Shown here: positions 18,491 through 27,062 of the stretch, piece by piece
Position numbering within the stretch: the stretch's first letter is position 1
How the letters are laid out: each line of letters opens with the position of its first letter
Origin: Rhodoplanes sp046000175
GTDB lineage: Bacteria > Pseudomonadota > Alphaproteobacteria > Rhizobiales > Xanthobacteraceae
Length of the DNA stretch: 64,000 nucleotides
NCBI RefSeq assembly: GCF_046000175.1
Contig: NZ_JBEOMB010000059.1
Coordinates: forward strand, 66,600-130,599
Direction of reading: 5' to 3'
Position numbers and translations under genes: made by a program
Notes under the pieces: model-generated
The model's input: the letters and a program-made list of their open reading frames with translations, nothing else
What the model was told of the DNA's origin: nothing
The model's database searches: none

Positions 18491-18719
18491 GGGATGGTGT
18501 CGGCGCTGGGTTCGGGTTGCTGTTTTCGGGGTTGCGTCGGCGCGCCTTATAGACGATGCGACCGGTGCTGTCGCGCGGCCGTCGCCGATCGAGCCTGCCG
18601 GCCCGGTGCGGCGAAGGCGTGGCGTCGCGTGAATCGGTGTCGCGTGCATCGATGCCGCGTGTATCGACACGGCCGACGGCGCGGCGCCGGCAGGCGTGCA
18701 GGGAACGGGCGGAGAGACG

Positions 18720-19265
18720 ATGGACACGAGCCGGATCGAAGCCCTGTTTCCACGGGCCGTTCCCGGGGTGCGCCGGCGCGCCGGCATGCTCCGCAAGGCG
18801 GCGAGCTTCGCCGTGGTCGGCCTCGTCAACACCGCGGTCGACGCGAGCGTCTTCTTCGTCGCGCTCATGGGGCTGCAATCGGCGGCCGCGAGCGTGCGCG
18901 CCTTCGAGACGGCCGCCGGCCTGTGCGGCTGCGGCGACCCCGACGACCTGATGCTGATCGCCGCCAACCTGATGGGCTGGGTGGTCGGCGTCACCGGGTC
19001 CTACGTGCTCAACTCCACCTTCACCTTCGCCGAGGAGTCCGGGCGCACGCTGCGGCTGCGCGACTACGGCGCCTTCGCGGCCTCGGGCGTGCTCGGCGCG
19101 ATCGCCAACACGGCGACGCTGGTGCTGGTCGCCCAGGTCGCGCCGGTGTGGCTCGCCAAGGGCTGCGCCATCCTGGTGAGCTTCGTGGTCAACTTCACGA
19201 TGTCGCATTTCGTGGTGTTCCGAAAGCGACGCGGCCCGGGGGAGGCTGGCTCGCGGACGCCGTGA
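18720..19265 (+). CDS. GtrA-family membrane protein (lipid-linked sugar flippase)
   Basis: 181 residues starting at ATG 18720, with GGAGAG seven bases upstream. Four membrane segments (about residues 25-45, 80-100, 115-135, 140-165) and family motifs FAVVGLVNTAVDASVFF, GSYVLNSTFTF and NFTMSHFVVFRK are all present. GtrA proteins are thought to flip bactoprenol-linked glucose or other sugars across the inner membrane. An extra Cys-containing loop (GLCGCGDPDD) lies between helices one and two. Divergent from the GT2 gene it probably serves; ends nine bases from the convergent TacT-like gene. Confidence 0.88.
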   Translation: MDTSRIEALFPRAVPGVRRRAGMLRKAASFAVVGLVNTAVDASVFFVALMGLQSAAASVRAFETAAGLCGCGDPDDLMLIAANLMGWVVGVTGSYVLNSTFTFAEESGRTLRLRDYGAFAASGVLGAIANTATLVLVAQVAPVWLAKGCAILVSFVVNFTMSHFVVFRKRRGPGEAGSRTP

Positions 19266-19274
19266 GTCGGACGC

Positions 19275-19781
19275 TCAGGCCGGCCCCGCCGTCGCGCGAA
19301 TGTCCTTGATCAGCAGGAACAGGTGGCGCGGATCGGTCGGCGACGGCACGAAGCCGAAGTGACCGTAGAACGCGGCGGCCCGCTCGTCCTTGGCATGCAC
19401 GGCGAGGGCCCGCACGCCGGCGATGTCGGCGACCTGGAGCGTTCGGCCGAGCGCGTCGAGGAGCAGGCCGGCGCCGATCTTGCGGTTCTGCCAATCGAGG
19501 TGAACGGCGAGGCGAGCCAGGACGAGAAGCGGGATCGGGTGTCGCGGCATGCCTTTCGCGATGCGCTCCGGCGCTTCGTCGTGGCGCACCTCGCCGACCA
19601 CGAGCGTGTAGAAGCCGACCACGGCGTCGCCGGCGAGCGCCACATAGGTCCGCGACGCGTTCGCCTGCTGGGCCTGCAGGGCGTGGCGGACGAGAAAGCG
19701 ATCGAGGTCCGGCTGTCCGCAAGCAAAACCGTCGACGGAATGGCTCCGCCGCAACGACTCGATGCGGAGCGGCTCCGTCAC
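19275..19781 (-). CDS. GNAT-type toxin, TacT/AtaT-like
   Basis: 168 residues with a GTG start. The opening MTEPLRIESL, FACGQPDLDRFL and RTYVALAGDAVVGFYTL, then the acetyl-CoA loop region QNRKIGAGLLLDAL and the tail KDERAAAFYGHFGFVP, are the standard layout of TacT toxins, which acetylate charged tRNAs and stop translation. The catalytic Tyr is expected in FYGHFGF. Its start overlaps the stop of the upstream DUF1778-like gene as GTGA, the usual antitoxin-first order of these pairs. Confidence 0.88.
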   Translation of the reverse strand: MTEPLRIESLRRSHSVDGFACGQPDLDRFLVRHALQAQQANASRTYVALAGDAVVGFYTLVVGEVRHDEAPERIAKGMPRHPIPLLVLARLAVHLDWQNRKIGAGLLLDALGRTLQVADIAGVRALAVHAKDERAAAFYGHFGFVPSPTDPRHLFLLIKDIRATAGPA

Positions 19782-20065
19782 GGTTTGGGATCGAAGACCG
19801 ACGGCTCTCTGAACAGGCGTTCGAGACGGGGGTGCCGGCGTGGCGGCGCGTCGAGGGCGGCGACGAGCGCCTCCCAGCGGACCGTGTCGACGTGAAAGAC
19901 GGTCCTGTCGGGGAGCCGCGCTTCGGCTTCCCGCAGCGCCGTTTCGAGCACGAAGTCGCCGAGCGATTTTCGGGCCGCCGTCGCCGCAGCCTGCAGGGTC
20001 TGCTTGGCCGACTCGCTCAGCCGCAGGTCGAGCGTCTCGGTGCGTTCGTGTCGCGCTTCAACCAT
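19778..20065 (-). CDS. DUF1778/TacA-type antitoxin
   Basis: 95 residues. An N-terminal ribbon-helix-helix half (TETLDLRLSESAKQTLQAA, about residues 9-27) for DNA binding is followed by a helix (KSLGDFVLETALREAE) and a C-terminal toxin-neutralising tail with the family pattern FHVDTVRWEALVAALDAP. It heads the toxin-antitoxin operon and is expected to repress its own promoter in complex with the GNAT toxin. The 3-prime end overlaps the toxin start by four bases. Confidence 0.87.
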   Translation of the reverse strand: MVEARHERTETLDLRLSESAKQTLQAAATAARKSLGDFVLETALREAEARLPDRTVFHVDTVRWEALVAALDAPPRRHPRLERLFREPSVFDPKP

Positions 20066-20115
20066 GCAACGAAGGTGGTCTCCGCGTCGCCCCCTGTCAA
20101 CCCATCGCCCCCGCC

Positions 20116-21084
20116 CTACAGCGCCGCCTCGAGCCGGTCGAACAGCGGGTTTTCGCAGGCGAAGACGTAGTCGAGCGGGCCGACCACGACGCTCGCCGCG
20201 CCGTGGGCGCGCAGGAAGGTGGCCAGCGCATGGACCTGGTCGGGCGGGCAGTGCAGCGTCAGCATGCCGGACGAGGTCGGGCCGCCGAACGGCGTCTCGA
20301 CGCCGAACTTCGCCCGCGCCTCGCTCAGCAGGGTCTCGTCGCAGGCGGGAAAGCGGGTGCGCATCTCGCGGAAGCTCGCGGCGCGATCGGTGGCGGCGAT
20401 GCGGTCGAGCATCACGCGGGCGATCTCGCGCGCCGCCGGCGTCCAGTCGGCGCGCCGCGCCGCGACGAGGTTCGCCTGCGAGCGCAGCATGATGCCGTCC
20501 TCGACGATCTTCAGCGCGTTGGCGGCGAGCGTCGTGCCCGTGGTGGTGATGTCGACGATCAGCTCGGCCGTGCCGGCCGCCGGCGCTCCTTCGGTCGCGC
20601 CGGCGCTCTCGACGATGCGGTAGTCGATGATGCCGTGCTGGGCGAAGAAGGCGCGCGTCAGGTTCACGTACTTGGTCGCGACCCGCATGCGGCGATCGTT
20701 CTCCAGCCGGAACGCGGTCGCGACGTCGTCGAGATCGGCCATGCTGCGCACGTCGATCCAGGCCTGCGGCACCGCCACCACCACGGTCGCGTAGCCGAAG
20801 CCGAGCCCGTGCAGCAGCACGACCTTGTCGTCCGCGTGCGGGATCGACTCGCGGATCAGATCCTCGCCCGTGATGCCGAAATGCACGGCGCCCTGGCTGA
20901 GCTGCTGGGCGATCTCGGACGCCGAGAGGAACGCCACCTCGATCTCGGGCAGGCCGGCGACCGTGCCGCGATACTCGCGGGCGCCGCGCGGCTTCACGAG
21001 CTTCAGCCCGGCGCGGGCGAAATAGCTCTCGGCGTTCTCCTGCAGCCGGCCCTTGGCCGGCACGGCGATGACGAAGGCGCTCAT
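20116..21084 (-). CDS. hisG: ATP phosphoribosyltransferase catalytic subunit HisG
   Basis: 322 residues. It catalyses the first step of histidine synthesis, joining ATP and PRPP. Recognised from FVIAVPAKGRLQENAE at the start, HFGITGEDLIRE near residue 70, and the PRPP-binding loop AELIVDITTTGTTLAAN near residues 170-186. It is longer than the roughly 210-residue short form, yet sits right after hisZ, whose product such HisG proteins need for activity and histidine feedback. Its ATG overlaps the hisZ stop by four bases. No other his genes are in the window. Confidence 0.95.
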   Translation of the reverse strand: MSAFVIAVPAKGRLQENAESYFARAGLKLVKPRGAREYRGTVAGLPEIEVAFLSASEIAQQLSQGAVHFGITGEDLIRESIPHADDKVVLLHGLGFGYATVVVAVPQAWIDVRSMADLDDVATAFRLENDRRMRVATKYVNLTRAFFAQHGIIDYRIVESAGATEGAPAAGTAELIVDITTTGTTLAANALKIVEDGIMLRSQANLVAARRADWTPAAREIARVMLDRIAATDRAASFREMRTRFPACDETLLSEARAKFGVETPFGGPTSSGMLTLHCPPDQVHALATFLRAHGAASVVVGPLDYVFACENPLFDRLEAAL

Positions 21085-22277
21085 CGCGCAACTCCCGAAC
21101 CGGATTGCGGCGACGCCGCGCCGAGCGCGACCAGCCGCTCGATCCACACCGAGAAGCCGACCGCCGGGATCGCGTCGGCATGCCCGGATGCGTCGGCGCC
21201 GCCGCCGAGGCGTGCGAAAAGGCCGTCGTAGCGGCCGCCGGCGACGAGCTGGCCCTCGACGCGGCCGTGCGGGTCGTGCAGCTCGAAGACGACACCCGTG
21301 TAGTAGTCGAGGCCGCGGCCGAACGAGGTCGCGAAGCGGATGCGGCCGGTGTCGATGCCCTTTTCCGCGAGCAGCGCGTTGCGCGCCTCGAAGGTATCGA
21401 GCACGGCGCCGAGGTCGAGGCCGACGTCGGCCGCGAAGCGGCGCAGCGCCGCGGCCGCAGTCGCCGGGTCGCCCGCGACGGCGAAGAAGTTCTCGATGAT
21501 CTGTCCGGTCTCGGCCGGCAGCGCCGCGCCGGCACCGAGCTCGGCCTGCTCCAGGAAGCGCGCCGCGATCTCGGCGACCGAGCGGCCGCCGACCGTGGTG
21601 ATGCCGGCGATCGACAGGAGGTCGGCGACGAGCGCGCGGGCCGCCTTCGGGTCGGCGTTGGACAGCGCCGCGAGCACACCCTGGTACTCGGGCGTCCCGT
21701 TGTGGCCCGTGACGGCGAGGCGATGCAGGTCCTCGGCCAGCACGGTCTTGCGGTTGAAGTCCTTGGCGAGCCGGCGGCGCCATACCGGCGCGAGATCGAG
21801 CGCCGCGATCAGCGCCGCGAACAGGCCGACGTCGCCCATGCGGATGTCTGGCGCGGTCAGGCCGTAGAGGTCGGTCGCCTCCAGGGCCAGCGCCATCGCC
21901 TCGGCGTCGGCCGCGGTCTTGTCGGCGCCGCCGAAGGATTCGATGCCGGCCTGCCAGAATTCGCCGGACGCGCCGGGGCGCTGGCGGAACACCGGCCCGA
22001 GATAGCTGAACCGCGCCGGCCGGCCGGCCTGCGGCGAGGCCAGATAGTCGAGCGCCACCGGGATCGTCAGGTCGGGGCGCAGGCACAGGTCGTCGCCGCC
22101 GGCGTCCGGGATCAGGTACATGCGGCGACGGATGTCCTCGCCGGACAGCGCCAGGAACGGCTCGGCCGGCTGCAGGACGGCCGGCTCGACGCGGGCGTAG
22201 CCGGCGCGGTCGTAGGACGAGACGAGCACGTCGGCGCGGGCATCCTTGCCGACGGCGGTAACGGAAACGGCGGACAT
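21081..22277 (-). CDS. hisZ: ATP phosphoribosyltransferase regulatory subunit HisZ
   Basis: 398 residues from ATG 22277, with GGGGAG close upstream; the frame extends 24 codons further without a ribosome site. It is a class II histidyl-tRNA-synthetase paralogue lacking tRNA-synthetase function: LCLRPDLTIPVALDYL and FRQRPGASGEFWQAGIE match motif 2, and RGLDYYTGVVFEL matches the His-tRNA synthetase-like signature. HisZ pairs with HisG to form the active, feedback-regulated octamer. First gene of the hisZ-hisG pair. Confidence 0.94.
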   Translation of the reverse strand: MSAVSVTAVGKDARADVLVSSYDRAGYARVEPAVLQPAEPFLALSGEDIRRRMYLIPDAGGDDLCLRPDLTIPVALDYLASPQAGRPARFSYLGPVFRQRPGASGEFWQAGIESFGGADKTAADAEAMALALEATDLYGLTAPDIRMGDVGLFAALIAALDLAPVWRRRLAKDFNRKTVLAEDLHRLAVTGHNGTPEYQGVLAALSNADPKAARALVADLLSIAGITTVGGRSVAEIAARFLEQAELGAGAALPAETGQIIENFFAVAGDPATAAAALRRFAADVGLDLGAVLDTFEARNALLAEKGIDTGRIRFATSFGRGLDYYTGVVFELHDPHGRVEGQLVAGGRYDGLFARLGGGADASGHADAIPAVGFSVWIERLVALGAASPQSGSGVAR

Positions 22278-22756
22278 GAGCTCCCCGGCACCTTTGAACG
22301 GGCCGCCTGTAGCACGTCTCATCCGCCCTTTCGACGGCTTCGGTCGCACGCCGGCCAGTGCCGGGCGTGGAGATCGCCCGCCCGGCTGTGCGCGCTCGCT
22401 CGGCCCTGCACGCGCCCGTTCTGGTTGAATTGCTCGACCAGGGCGACGAAACGCGACATAGGTACGGTTACCAAGTATTCGCCGCGCGGATACGCGAGGT
22501 CCGCCAAATCGCCGACCCGGTTATGCGCTGCAGCATCTTTTTTGTGCTTTGCGACGCCTCGCGGAACCCTCACGATCACACGATCTTAAGCGAATCGTGA
22601 TTGCCTGCGATGGTCTGGTGCGTTACCCCTGCTGCAATGCAGCACGTTCGGGCTAGTTCCTCCCTCTTCGCCCCTCGCGCGGCTGCAGAACCCCCGCGAC
22701 GCGCTTCGACATGGCGCCCGAGCCCCCCCCGGCTCGGTCCAAAAAGGATGTGAACC
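22278..22756. promoter_or_regulatory. Divergent promoter region of hisZ and the enoyl-CoA hydratase, with a palindrome
   Basis: About 480 bases. A perfect 15-base palindrome TGCTGC-AAT-GCAGCA lies at 22630-22644, 113 bases before the hydratase start, suitable for a dimeric repressor. The part from 22440 to 22600 is richer in A and T. A weak 86-codon open frame on the minus strand (22319-22579) is considered noise. Confidence 0.45.
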
Positions 22757-23572
22757 ATGACCTACGAGACCCTGATCGTCGAAACCGTGGGGCGCGTGGG
22801 CGTCATCCGGCTGAACCGGCCGAAGGCGCTGAACGCGCTGAACTCGACCCTGGCGGAAGAACTGAGGGCGGCGTTCGCGGCGTTCGACAAGGACGAGGAG
22901 ATCGGCTGCGTCGTCATCACCGGCACCGAGCGCGCCTTCGCGGCGGGCGCCGACATCAAGGAGATGGCGCCGCGCTCCTTCATCGACAATTTCAGCTCGA
23001 ACTACATGGCGAACTGGGACAGCCCGGCGCGCTCGCGCAAGCCGACCATCGCGGCGGTCGCCGGCTTCGCGCTCGGCGGCGGGTGCGAGCTGGCCATGCA
23101 GTGCGACCTGGTCATCGCGGCCGACAATGCGAAGTTTGGTCAGCCCGAGATCACGCTCGGCATCGTGCCCGGCCTCGGCGGCACCCAGCGCCTGACGCGC
23201 GCCGTCGGCAAGGCCAAGGCGATGGATCTGGTGCTGACCGGCCGCATGATGGACGCCGAGGAGGCCGAGCGCTGCGGGCTGGTCTCGCGGGTGGTGCCGC
23301 TGGCGGACCTGATGACGGTGGCCATGCAGGCGGCCGAGACGATCGCCGCGATGTCGCTGCCGACCGCGATGACGGCCAAGGAGCTGGTCCAGCGCGCCCA
23401 CGAGCTGCCGCTCGCCGAGGGCCTGCGCTTCGAGCGCCGCGCCTTCCATGCGCTGTTCGGCACCGACGGCCAGCGCGAGGGCATGGCGGCGTTCCTGGAG
23501 AAGCGCAAGCCGCACTTCAACCAGCCGCACCACAAGCCGCCGCGCGACAACATCACCGAGGCGGCCGAGTAG
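22757..23572 (+). CDS. Enoyl-CoA hydratase (crotonase family)
   Basis: 271 residues. The acyl-CoA oxyanion and catalytic elements are complete: AGADIKEMA near residues 66-74, FALGGGCELAMQCD with catalytic Glu near 116, and GQPEITLGIVPGLGGTQRL with the second Glu near 136. This is the two-Glu pattern of true hydratases, which add water to 2-enoyl-CoA in beta-oxidation. An extra tail of about 15 residues rich in His, Pro and Asn follows the usual C-terminus. AGGAT lies ahead of the ATG. Stand-alone gene. Confidence 0.93.
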   Translation: MTYETLIVETVGRVGVIRLNRPKALNALNSTLAEELRAAFAAFDKDEEIGCVVITGTERAFAAGADIKEMAPRSFIDNFSSNYMANWDSPARSRKPTIAAVAGFALGGGCELAMQCDLVIAADNAKFGQPEITLGIVPGLGGTQRLTRAVGKAKAMDLVLTGRMMDAEEAERCGLVSRVVPLADLMTVAMQAAETIAAMSLPTAMTAKELVQRAHELPLAEGLRFERRAFHALFGTDGQREGMAAFLEKRKPHFNQPHHKPPRDNITEAAE

Positions 23573-23590
23573 GCGAAGTCGATCGACTTG

Positions 23591-23714
23591 GTCGTCCCGG
23601 GGCGGCGCGCAAGCGCCGAGCCCGGGACCCATACGCCCTGCCTGTCGTGAGCCACGGACACCGAGGATATGGATTCCGGGCTCGCGGACCTGACGGTCCG
23701 CGCCCCGGAATGAC
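23591..23714. repeat. Intergenic palindromic element, copy A of a two-copy pair
   Basis: Begins GTCGTCCCGGGGCGGC and ends CGCCCCGGAATGAC. It contains GAGCCCGGGACCC, then GGATATGGATTCCGGGCTCGC. The element at 41211-41331 has the same blocks in the same order, so the two are copies of one unit of about 120 bp. The ends are inverted. Confidence 0.85.
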
Positions 23715-23721
23715 AGAGACG

Positions 23722-25077
23722 CTAATCCCGCACGCAGATCACCCGCAGCACCGCTGCTTTCGGGTCGGCGGCCTTCGGGTCGGCGGCCGCCGACGTCGCC
23801 GGCGTGATGCCGTTCGCCTCCAGGAGCCGCCGGACCGCGTCCGCCGTGATCAGCCCGGCGCCGCCGGCGCCCGGGCCGGCCACCTGGGTCGGCATGGCGC
23901 TTACCACACCCACCATCCGGCCACCCGCATCGACTGCAGCCGCTCCCGAAAAGCCCATCGGGGGGGCGACCGAAAGCGTGCCGCCCGGACCGCTCCGGGC
24001 CGCCAGCGTCGACACCGCGGCGCCGCCGTCCTGGCGGTCCGGATCGGAAATCCCGACCAGCGTGACGTCGCCCGCGGACCCACCACCGAGCGGCAGCGGA
24101 ACGAGCCCCGCCGCGCCGTAGAGGCGCAGCAGCGCGAGCCCGTCGCCGGTCGCCCGGATCTCGGCATAGCCGCGGCCCGCCACCTGGACGCTGCGGCATT
24201 GCTCCAGCGCCCGCGCCTCGCTGACGAGGTCGCCGGACGGGCCGACCACGACGGCGCTGGCATACTCCACCCGCCGGCGCGGCGCCGGCACGCCGGCTAT
24301 GCTTTCCGGGAACGGCACGAAGGCGCTCGACATGGCGACCGCCACCGGATCGAGCGTGCCCTCCAGGCTCTGGTCGTAGAAGAGTGCCATGCCGCGCACC
24401 TCGGTGCCGCGGCCGTGCGCCCGCACGTAGAACTTCTTCAGCCCCTGAAAGCCCGAGACGACGAAGAAGTCGCCCTTCATCACGGCGTAGTCGGCTTTGC
24501 GGGTCTTCGGCTCCTTCTTCTGCTGCTCGAAGGCGCGTGACAGCGACACGTCCGGCCCGCTGATGCGGAACGTGTCGACCTGCACCTCGCCCTTGCCGGA
24601 CTGCCAATGCGTGCCGTTGCCACCCGCCGCCGGGCTCGCCTTGGGGGCGAGGCCGGCCGGCAGCCCGAGCCGCACGCCGCTTGCGCGGTCGTCGCGCATC
24701 GTCCAGCCGACATGCGCCTGCGCGGCCTGCGCGGCGGCAGCGAGCCGGGTGCGCTCGGCCGGCTCGAGCGTGCCGGTCTCCTTGTAACCGTAGCGCTTCT
24801 GGAAGGCCTTCACGGCGGCGAAGGCGCGCTCGCCGAACTCCGGCCCGATCACGCCGTTGTAGTCGCCGGTCCAGATCAGGTCCGACTGCACGGCGATGCG
24901 CTCCGCCTCGGCAACGCCGGCCCAGGCCGGCACCGTCACGGGCTTGGACGGCGGTTTCGGCGCGGCCGCGGCCGCGGACTTTCGCGCCGGCGGGGCGGCC
25001 GGGCCGGGGGCCTGCGCCGCCGCCGGCGCGGTGCCGGCGAGCAGGGCGGCGAGAAGGAGCGGCGCGACACGGTTCAT
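23722..25077 (-). CDS. Exported peptidoglycan-binding protein with an inactive trypsin-like domain
   Basis: 451 residues; start set by GGGAGG and a signal peptide ending PAAAQA. After a Pro/Ala linker, a peptidoglycan-binding repeat covers about residues 60-105 (LIWTGDYNGVIGPEFGERA). A chymotrypsin-fold domain appears in the last 200 residues. Where active relatives have TNAHVV, DLALL and GNSGG, this protein has SEARAL, GLALL and GFSGAA, so only the Ser of the triad survives. It is likely a binding or chaperone-like relative. Divergent from moeB-like, 69 bases apart. Confidence 0.7.
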   Translation of the reverse strand: MNRVAPLLLAALLAGTAPAAAQAPGPAAPPARKSAAAAAPKPPSKPVTVPAWAGVAEAERIAVQSDLIWTGDYNGVIGPEFGERAFAAVKAFQKRYGYKETGTLEPAERTRLAAAAQAAQAHVGWTMRDDRASGVRLGLPAGLAPKASPAAGGNGTHWQSGKGEVQVDTFRISGPDVSLSRAFEQQKKEPKTRKADYAVMKGDFFVVSGFQGLKKFYVRAHGRGTEVRGMALFYDQSLEGTLDPVAVAMSSAFVPFPESIAGVPAPRRRVEYASAVVVGPSGDLVSEARALEQCRSVQVAGRGYAEIRATGDGLALLRLYGAAGLVPLPLGGGSAGDVTLVGISDPDRQDGGAAVSTLAARSGPGGTLSVAPPMGFSGAAAVDAGGRMVGVVSAMPTQVAGPGAGGAGLITADAVRRLLEANGITPATSAAADPKAADPKAAVLRVICVRD

Positions 25078-25146
25078 TCCGGCCTCCCGAACGTGGTAGA
25101 GCGCGGCGACCCTAGCCAAACCGGGCGAGGGGAGAAAGGTGCCACG

Positions 25147-25953
25147 ATGCTGACCCCCGACGAGCTCGAGCGCTATGCCCGCCACATCGTGCTGCACGAG
25201 GTCGGCGGCCCCGGCCAGGCGGCGCTGAAGGCCGCCCGGGTGCTGGTGGTCGGGGCCGGCGGGCTCGGCGCGCCGCTGCTGCTCTATCTGGCCGCCGCCG
25301 GCGTCGGCACGCTCGGCATCGTCGACGACGACGTGGTGTCGCTCTCCAACCTGCAGCGCCAGGTGATCCATGCGACGCCCGATCTCGGCCGGCCGAAGGT
25401 CGACAGCGCCGCCGACGTGATCGGCCGGCTCAACCCGAACGTGACGGTCGAGCGGCACCGGACTCGCATCGGCGCGACGAATGCGCTCGACCTGATCGGC
25501 CGCTACGATCTGGTCGTCGACGGCTCCGACAACTTCGGCACTCGCTACCTGGTCTCGGACGCCTGCTGCCTCGCAAAGACGCCGCTGGTCACCGGGGCGG
25601 TCGGCATCTTCGACGGCACCATCACGACGCTGCGGCCGCACGAGCGCGGGTCCGACGGCACGCCGAACCCGACCTATCGCTGCCTGTTCCCGGAGCCGCC
25701 GCCTCCCGGCACCGTGCCGGCCTGCGCCGAGGCCGGGATTCTGGGCGCCTTCACGGGCGTGATCGGCTCGCTGATGGCCGTCGAGGTGGCGCGCGAGATC
25801 GTCGGCTTCGGCGAGGGCCTGGTCGGCCGTCTCCTGATGGTCGACGGCCGCAGCCTGCGCTTCGAGACGCTGCGCTACGCCTGGGACCCGGGCAATCCGC
25901 TGACCGGCGAGACGCCGACCATCACGGACTTGTCCGCGTACGAGGAGAGGTGA
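25147..25953 (+). CDS. moeB: HesA/MoeB/ThiF family adenylyltransferase
   Basis: 268 residues. The nucleotide loop VLVVGAGGLGAPLLLYLA (about residues 32-49), DDDVVSLSNLQRQ with the ATP-binding Arg, and PACAEAGILG with the conserved Cys are present. MoeB and ThiF adenylate the Gly-Gly tail of a ubiquitin-like sulfur carrier (MoaD or ThiS). The structural-zinc cysteines of E. coli MoeB are reduced to one (YRCLF) and the C-terminal pair is missing, as in many alphaproteobacterial members. No moa or thi gene is adjacent, so which carrier it serves is open. Confidence 0.87.
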   Translation: MLTPDELERYARHIVLHEVGGPGQAALKAARVLVVGAGGLGAPLLLYLAAAGVGTLGIVDDDVVSLSNLQRQVIHATPDLGRPKVDSAADVIGRLNPNVTVERHRTRIGATNALDLIGRYDLVVDGSDNFGTRYLVSDACCLAKTPLVTGAVGIFDGTITTLRPHERGSDGTPNPTYRCLFPEPPPPGTVPACAEAGILGAFTGVIGSLMAVEVAREIVGFGEGLVGRLLMVDGRSLRFETLRYAWDPGNPLTGETPTITDLSAYEER

Positions 25954-25990
25954 AGCGAGGCGGGCCGAACGCCACCGCGAACTCTGGCAT

Positions 25991-26082
25991 CGTCATGGCC
26001 GCGCTTGTCGCGGCCATCCACGTCTTCCGGGCGGCACCGCACCAAGACCGTGGATGGCCGCGACGAGCCCGGCCATGACGAG
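25991..26082. repeat. Inverted repeat element, about 36-base arms
   Basis: The left arm starts CGTCATGGCCGCGCTTGTCG and ends CCACGTCTT. The right arm (26044-26082) is the imperfect reverse complement ending GGCCATGACGAG. It lies between the converging moeB-like and SDR genes and would fold to a long hairpin, possibly working as a shared terminator. Confidence 0.8.
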
Positions 26083-26114
26083 TCCCGGATTCCCGGCGTG
26101 TCACGTCGTCCGGC

Positions 26115-26897
26115 TCACACCGTCCTTGTCTCGCCGCCGTCGAGATCGACGATCGCGCCGTCGAGATGGCCGAAGCGCGGCGACGCCATCACGGCGACCA
26201 GATCGGCGACCTCCTCGGGACGGCCGAAGCGGGCGATGCGATGCTCCGCCAGCATTCTCTCGCGCGCCTGCGCTTCCGACACGCCGGTCTCCTCCATCAC
26301 GCGGCGCAGGCGCGCAAGAAAGCGCTCGGTCTCGATGATGCCGGGATTGATGGTGTTGACGCGCACACCGTCTGCGATGCCGCGATCGGCCAGCGCCTTG
26401 GTGAGCAGGCCGAGTGCCGCGTTGACGCTGCCGCCGATCGCGAACTCCGCGTCGCCGGTGCGCCCACCCGTGCCGGCGATCGTGATCACGGATCCGCCCG
26501 CCGCCTGCAGGAGCGGCCACGCCGCCCGCGTCATTCGCATCGTGCCGAAGAACTTCAGCGCGAAGCTGTCGGCCCAGTCCGCGTCGGTCAGCGTGAGAAA
26601 GTCGCCGCGCTTCGTCGCGCCGGCGCTGTTGACGAGCACGTCGAGCCGGCCGAGCGCCCCGCTGGTCTTGGCGACGATCTCGGTCGCGGCGTTCGGTTCG
26701 CGCAGATCCGCCGCCCAGGCGACGCACTCGCGCCCGAGCGCGTCGATGTCACGACGCACCGTGTCGAGCGCGTCGGCGTCGCGGGCGACGAGCGCCACGT
26801 CCATGCCCTCCGCGGCGAGCCGTAGCGCGACGGCGCGGCCGATGCCGCGGCTCGCACCCGTGACGATTGCAACTTTTCCGACGAGTCCGAGGTCCAT
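26115..26897 (-). CDS. Short-chain dehydrogenase/reductase lacking the YxxxK pair
   Basis: 260 residues. The dinucleotide site is standard (VTGASRGIGRAVALRL, residues 13-28) and NSAG is present. The catalytic segment reads TIAGTGGR ... FAIGGSVNAALGLLTKALA: the positions that should be Tyr and Lys are Gly and Asn. The remaining fold, including NTINPGIIETER and the C-terminal LDGG, is intact. The protein may use another chemistry or only bind NAD(P); similar AIGGSVNAA-type SDRs exist in other bacteria, going by family knowledge. Divergent from the esterase gene. Confidence 0.85.
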   Translation of the reverse strand: MDLGLVGKVAIVTGASRGIGRAVALRLAAEGMDVALVARDADALDTVRRDIDALGRECVAWAADLREPNAATEIVAKTSGALGRLDVLVNSAGATKRGDFLTLTDADWADSFALKFFGTMRMTRAAWPLLQAAGGSVITIAGTGGRTGDAEFAIGGSVNAALGLLTKALADRGIADGVRVNTINPGIIETERFLARLRRVMEETGVSEAQARERMLAEHRIARFGRPEEVADLVAVMASPRFGHLDGAIVDLDGGETRTV

Positions 26898-27062
26898 TCG
26901 CCGTCACTTTCACGTTATCACGCCGCAGAATGCGACGCCTTAGGACGGCCGCGATCGCGCATCAACACATTGTTCAAGGAAATTGTGCATCGCAGCGCGA
27001 CCGGGCGCGTTATGTCTCGGTCCCATGCGTGCTCGATCGCGCGCGTTCGAGGAGAGTCACGA

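Noticed and set aside
22319..22579. 86-codon minus-strand frame between hisZ and the enoyl-CoA hydratase
   Set aside because: Part of it (EYLVTVPMSRFVALVEQF) looks protein-like, but there is no ribosome site, family or coupling, and it lies across the hisZ promoter.
26970..27062. Upstream TTG and ATG starts for the PHB-depolymerase-family gene
   Set aside because: They add a basic, non-hydrophobic segment with no ribosome site; GTG 27063 has GAGGAGAG in front.
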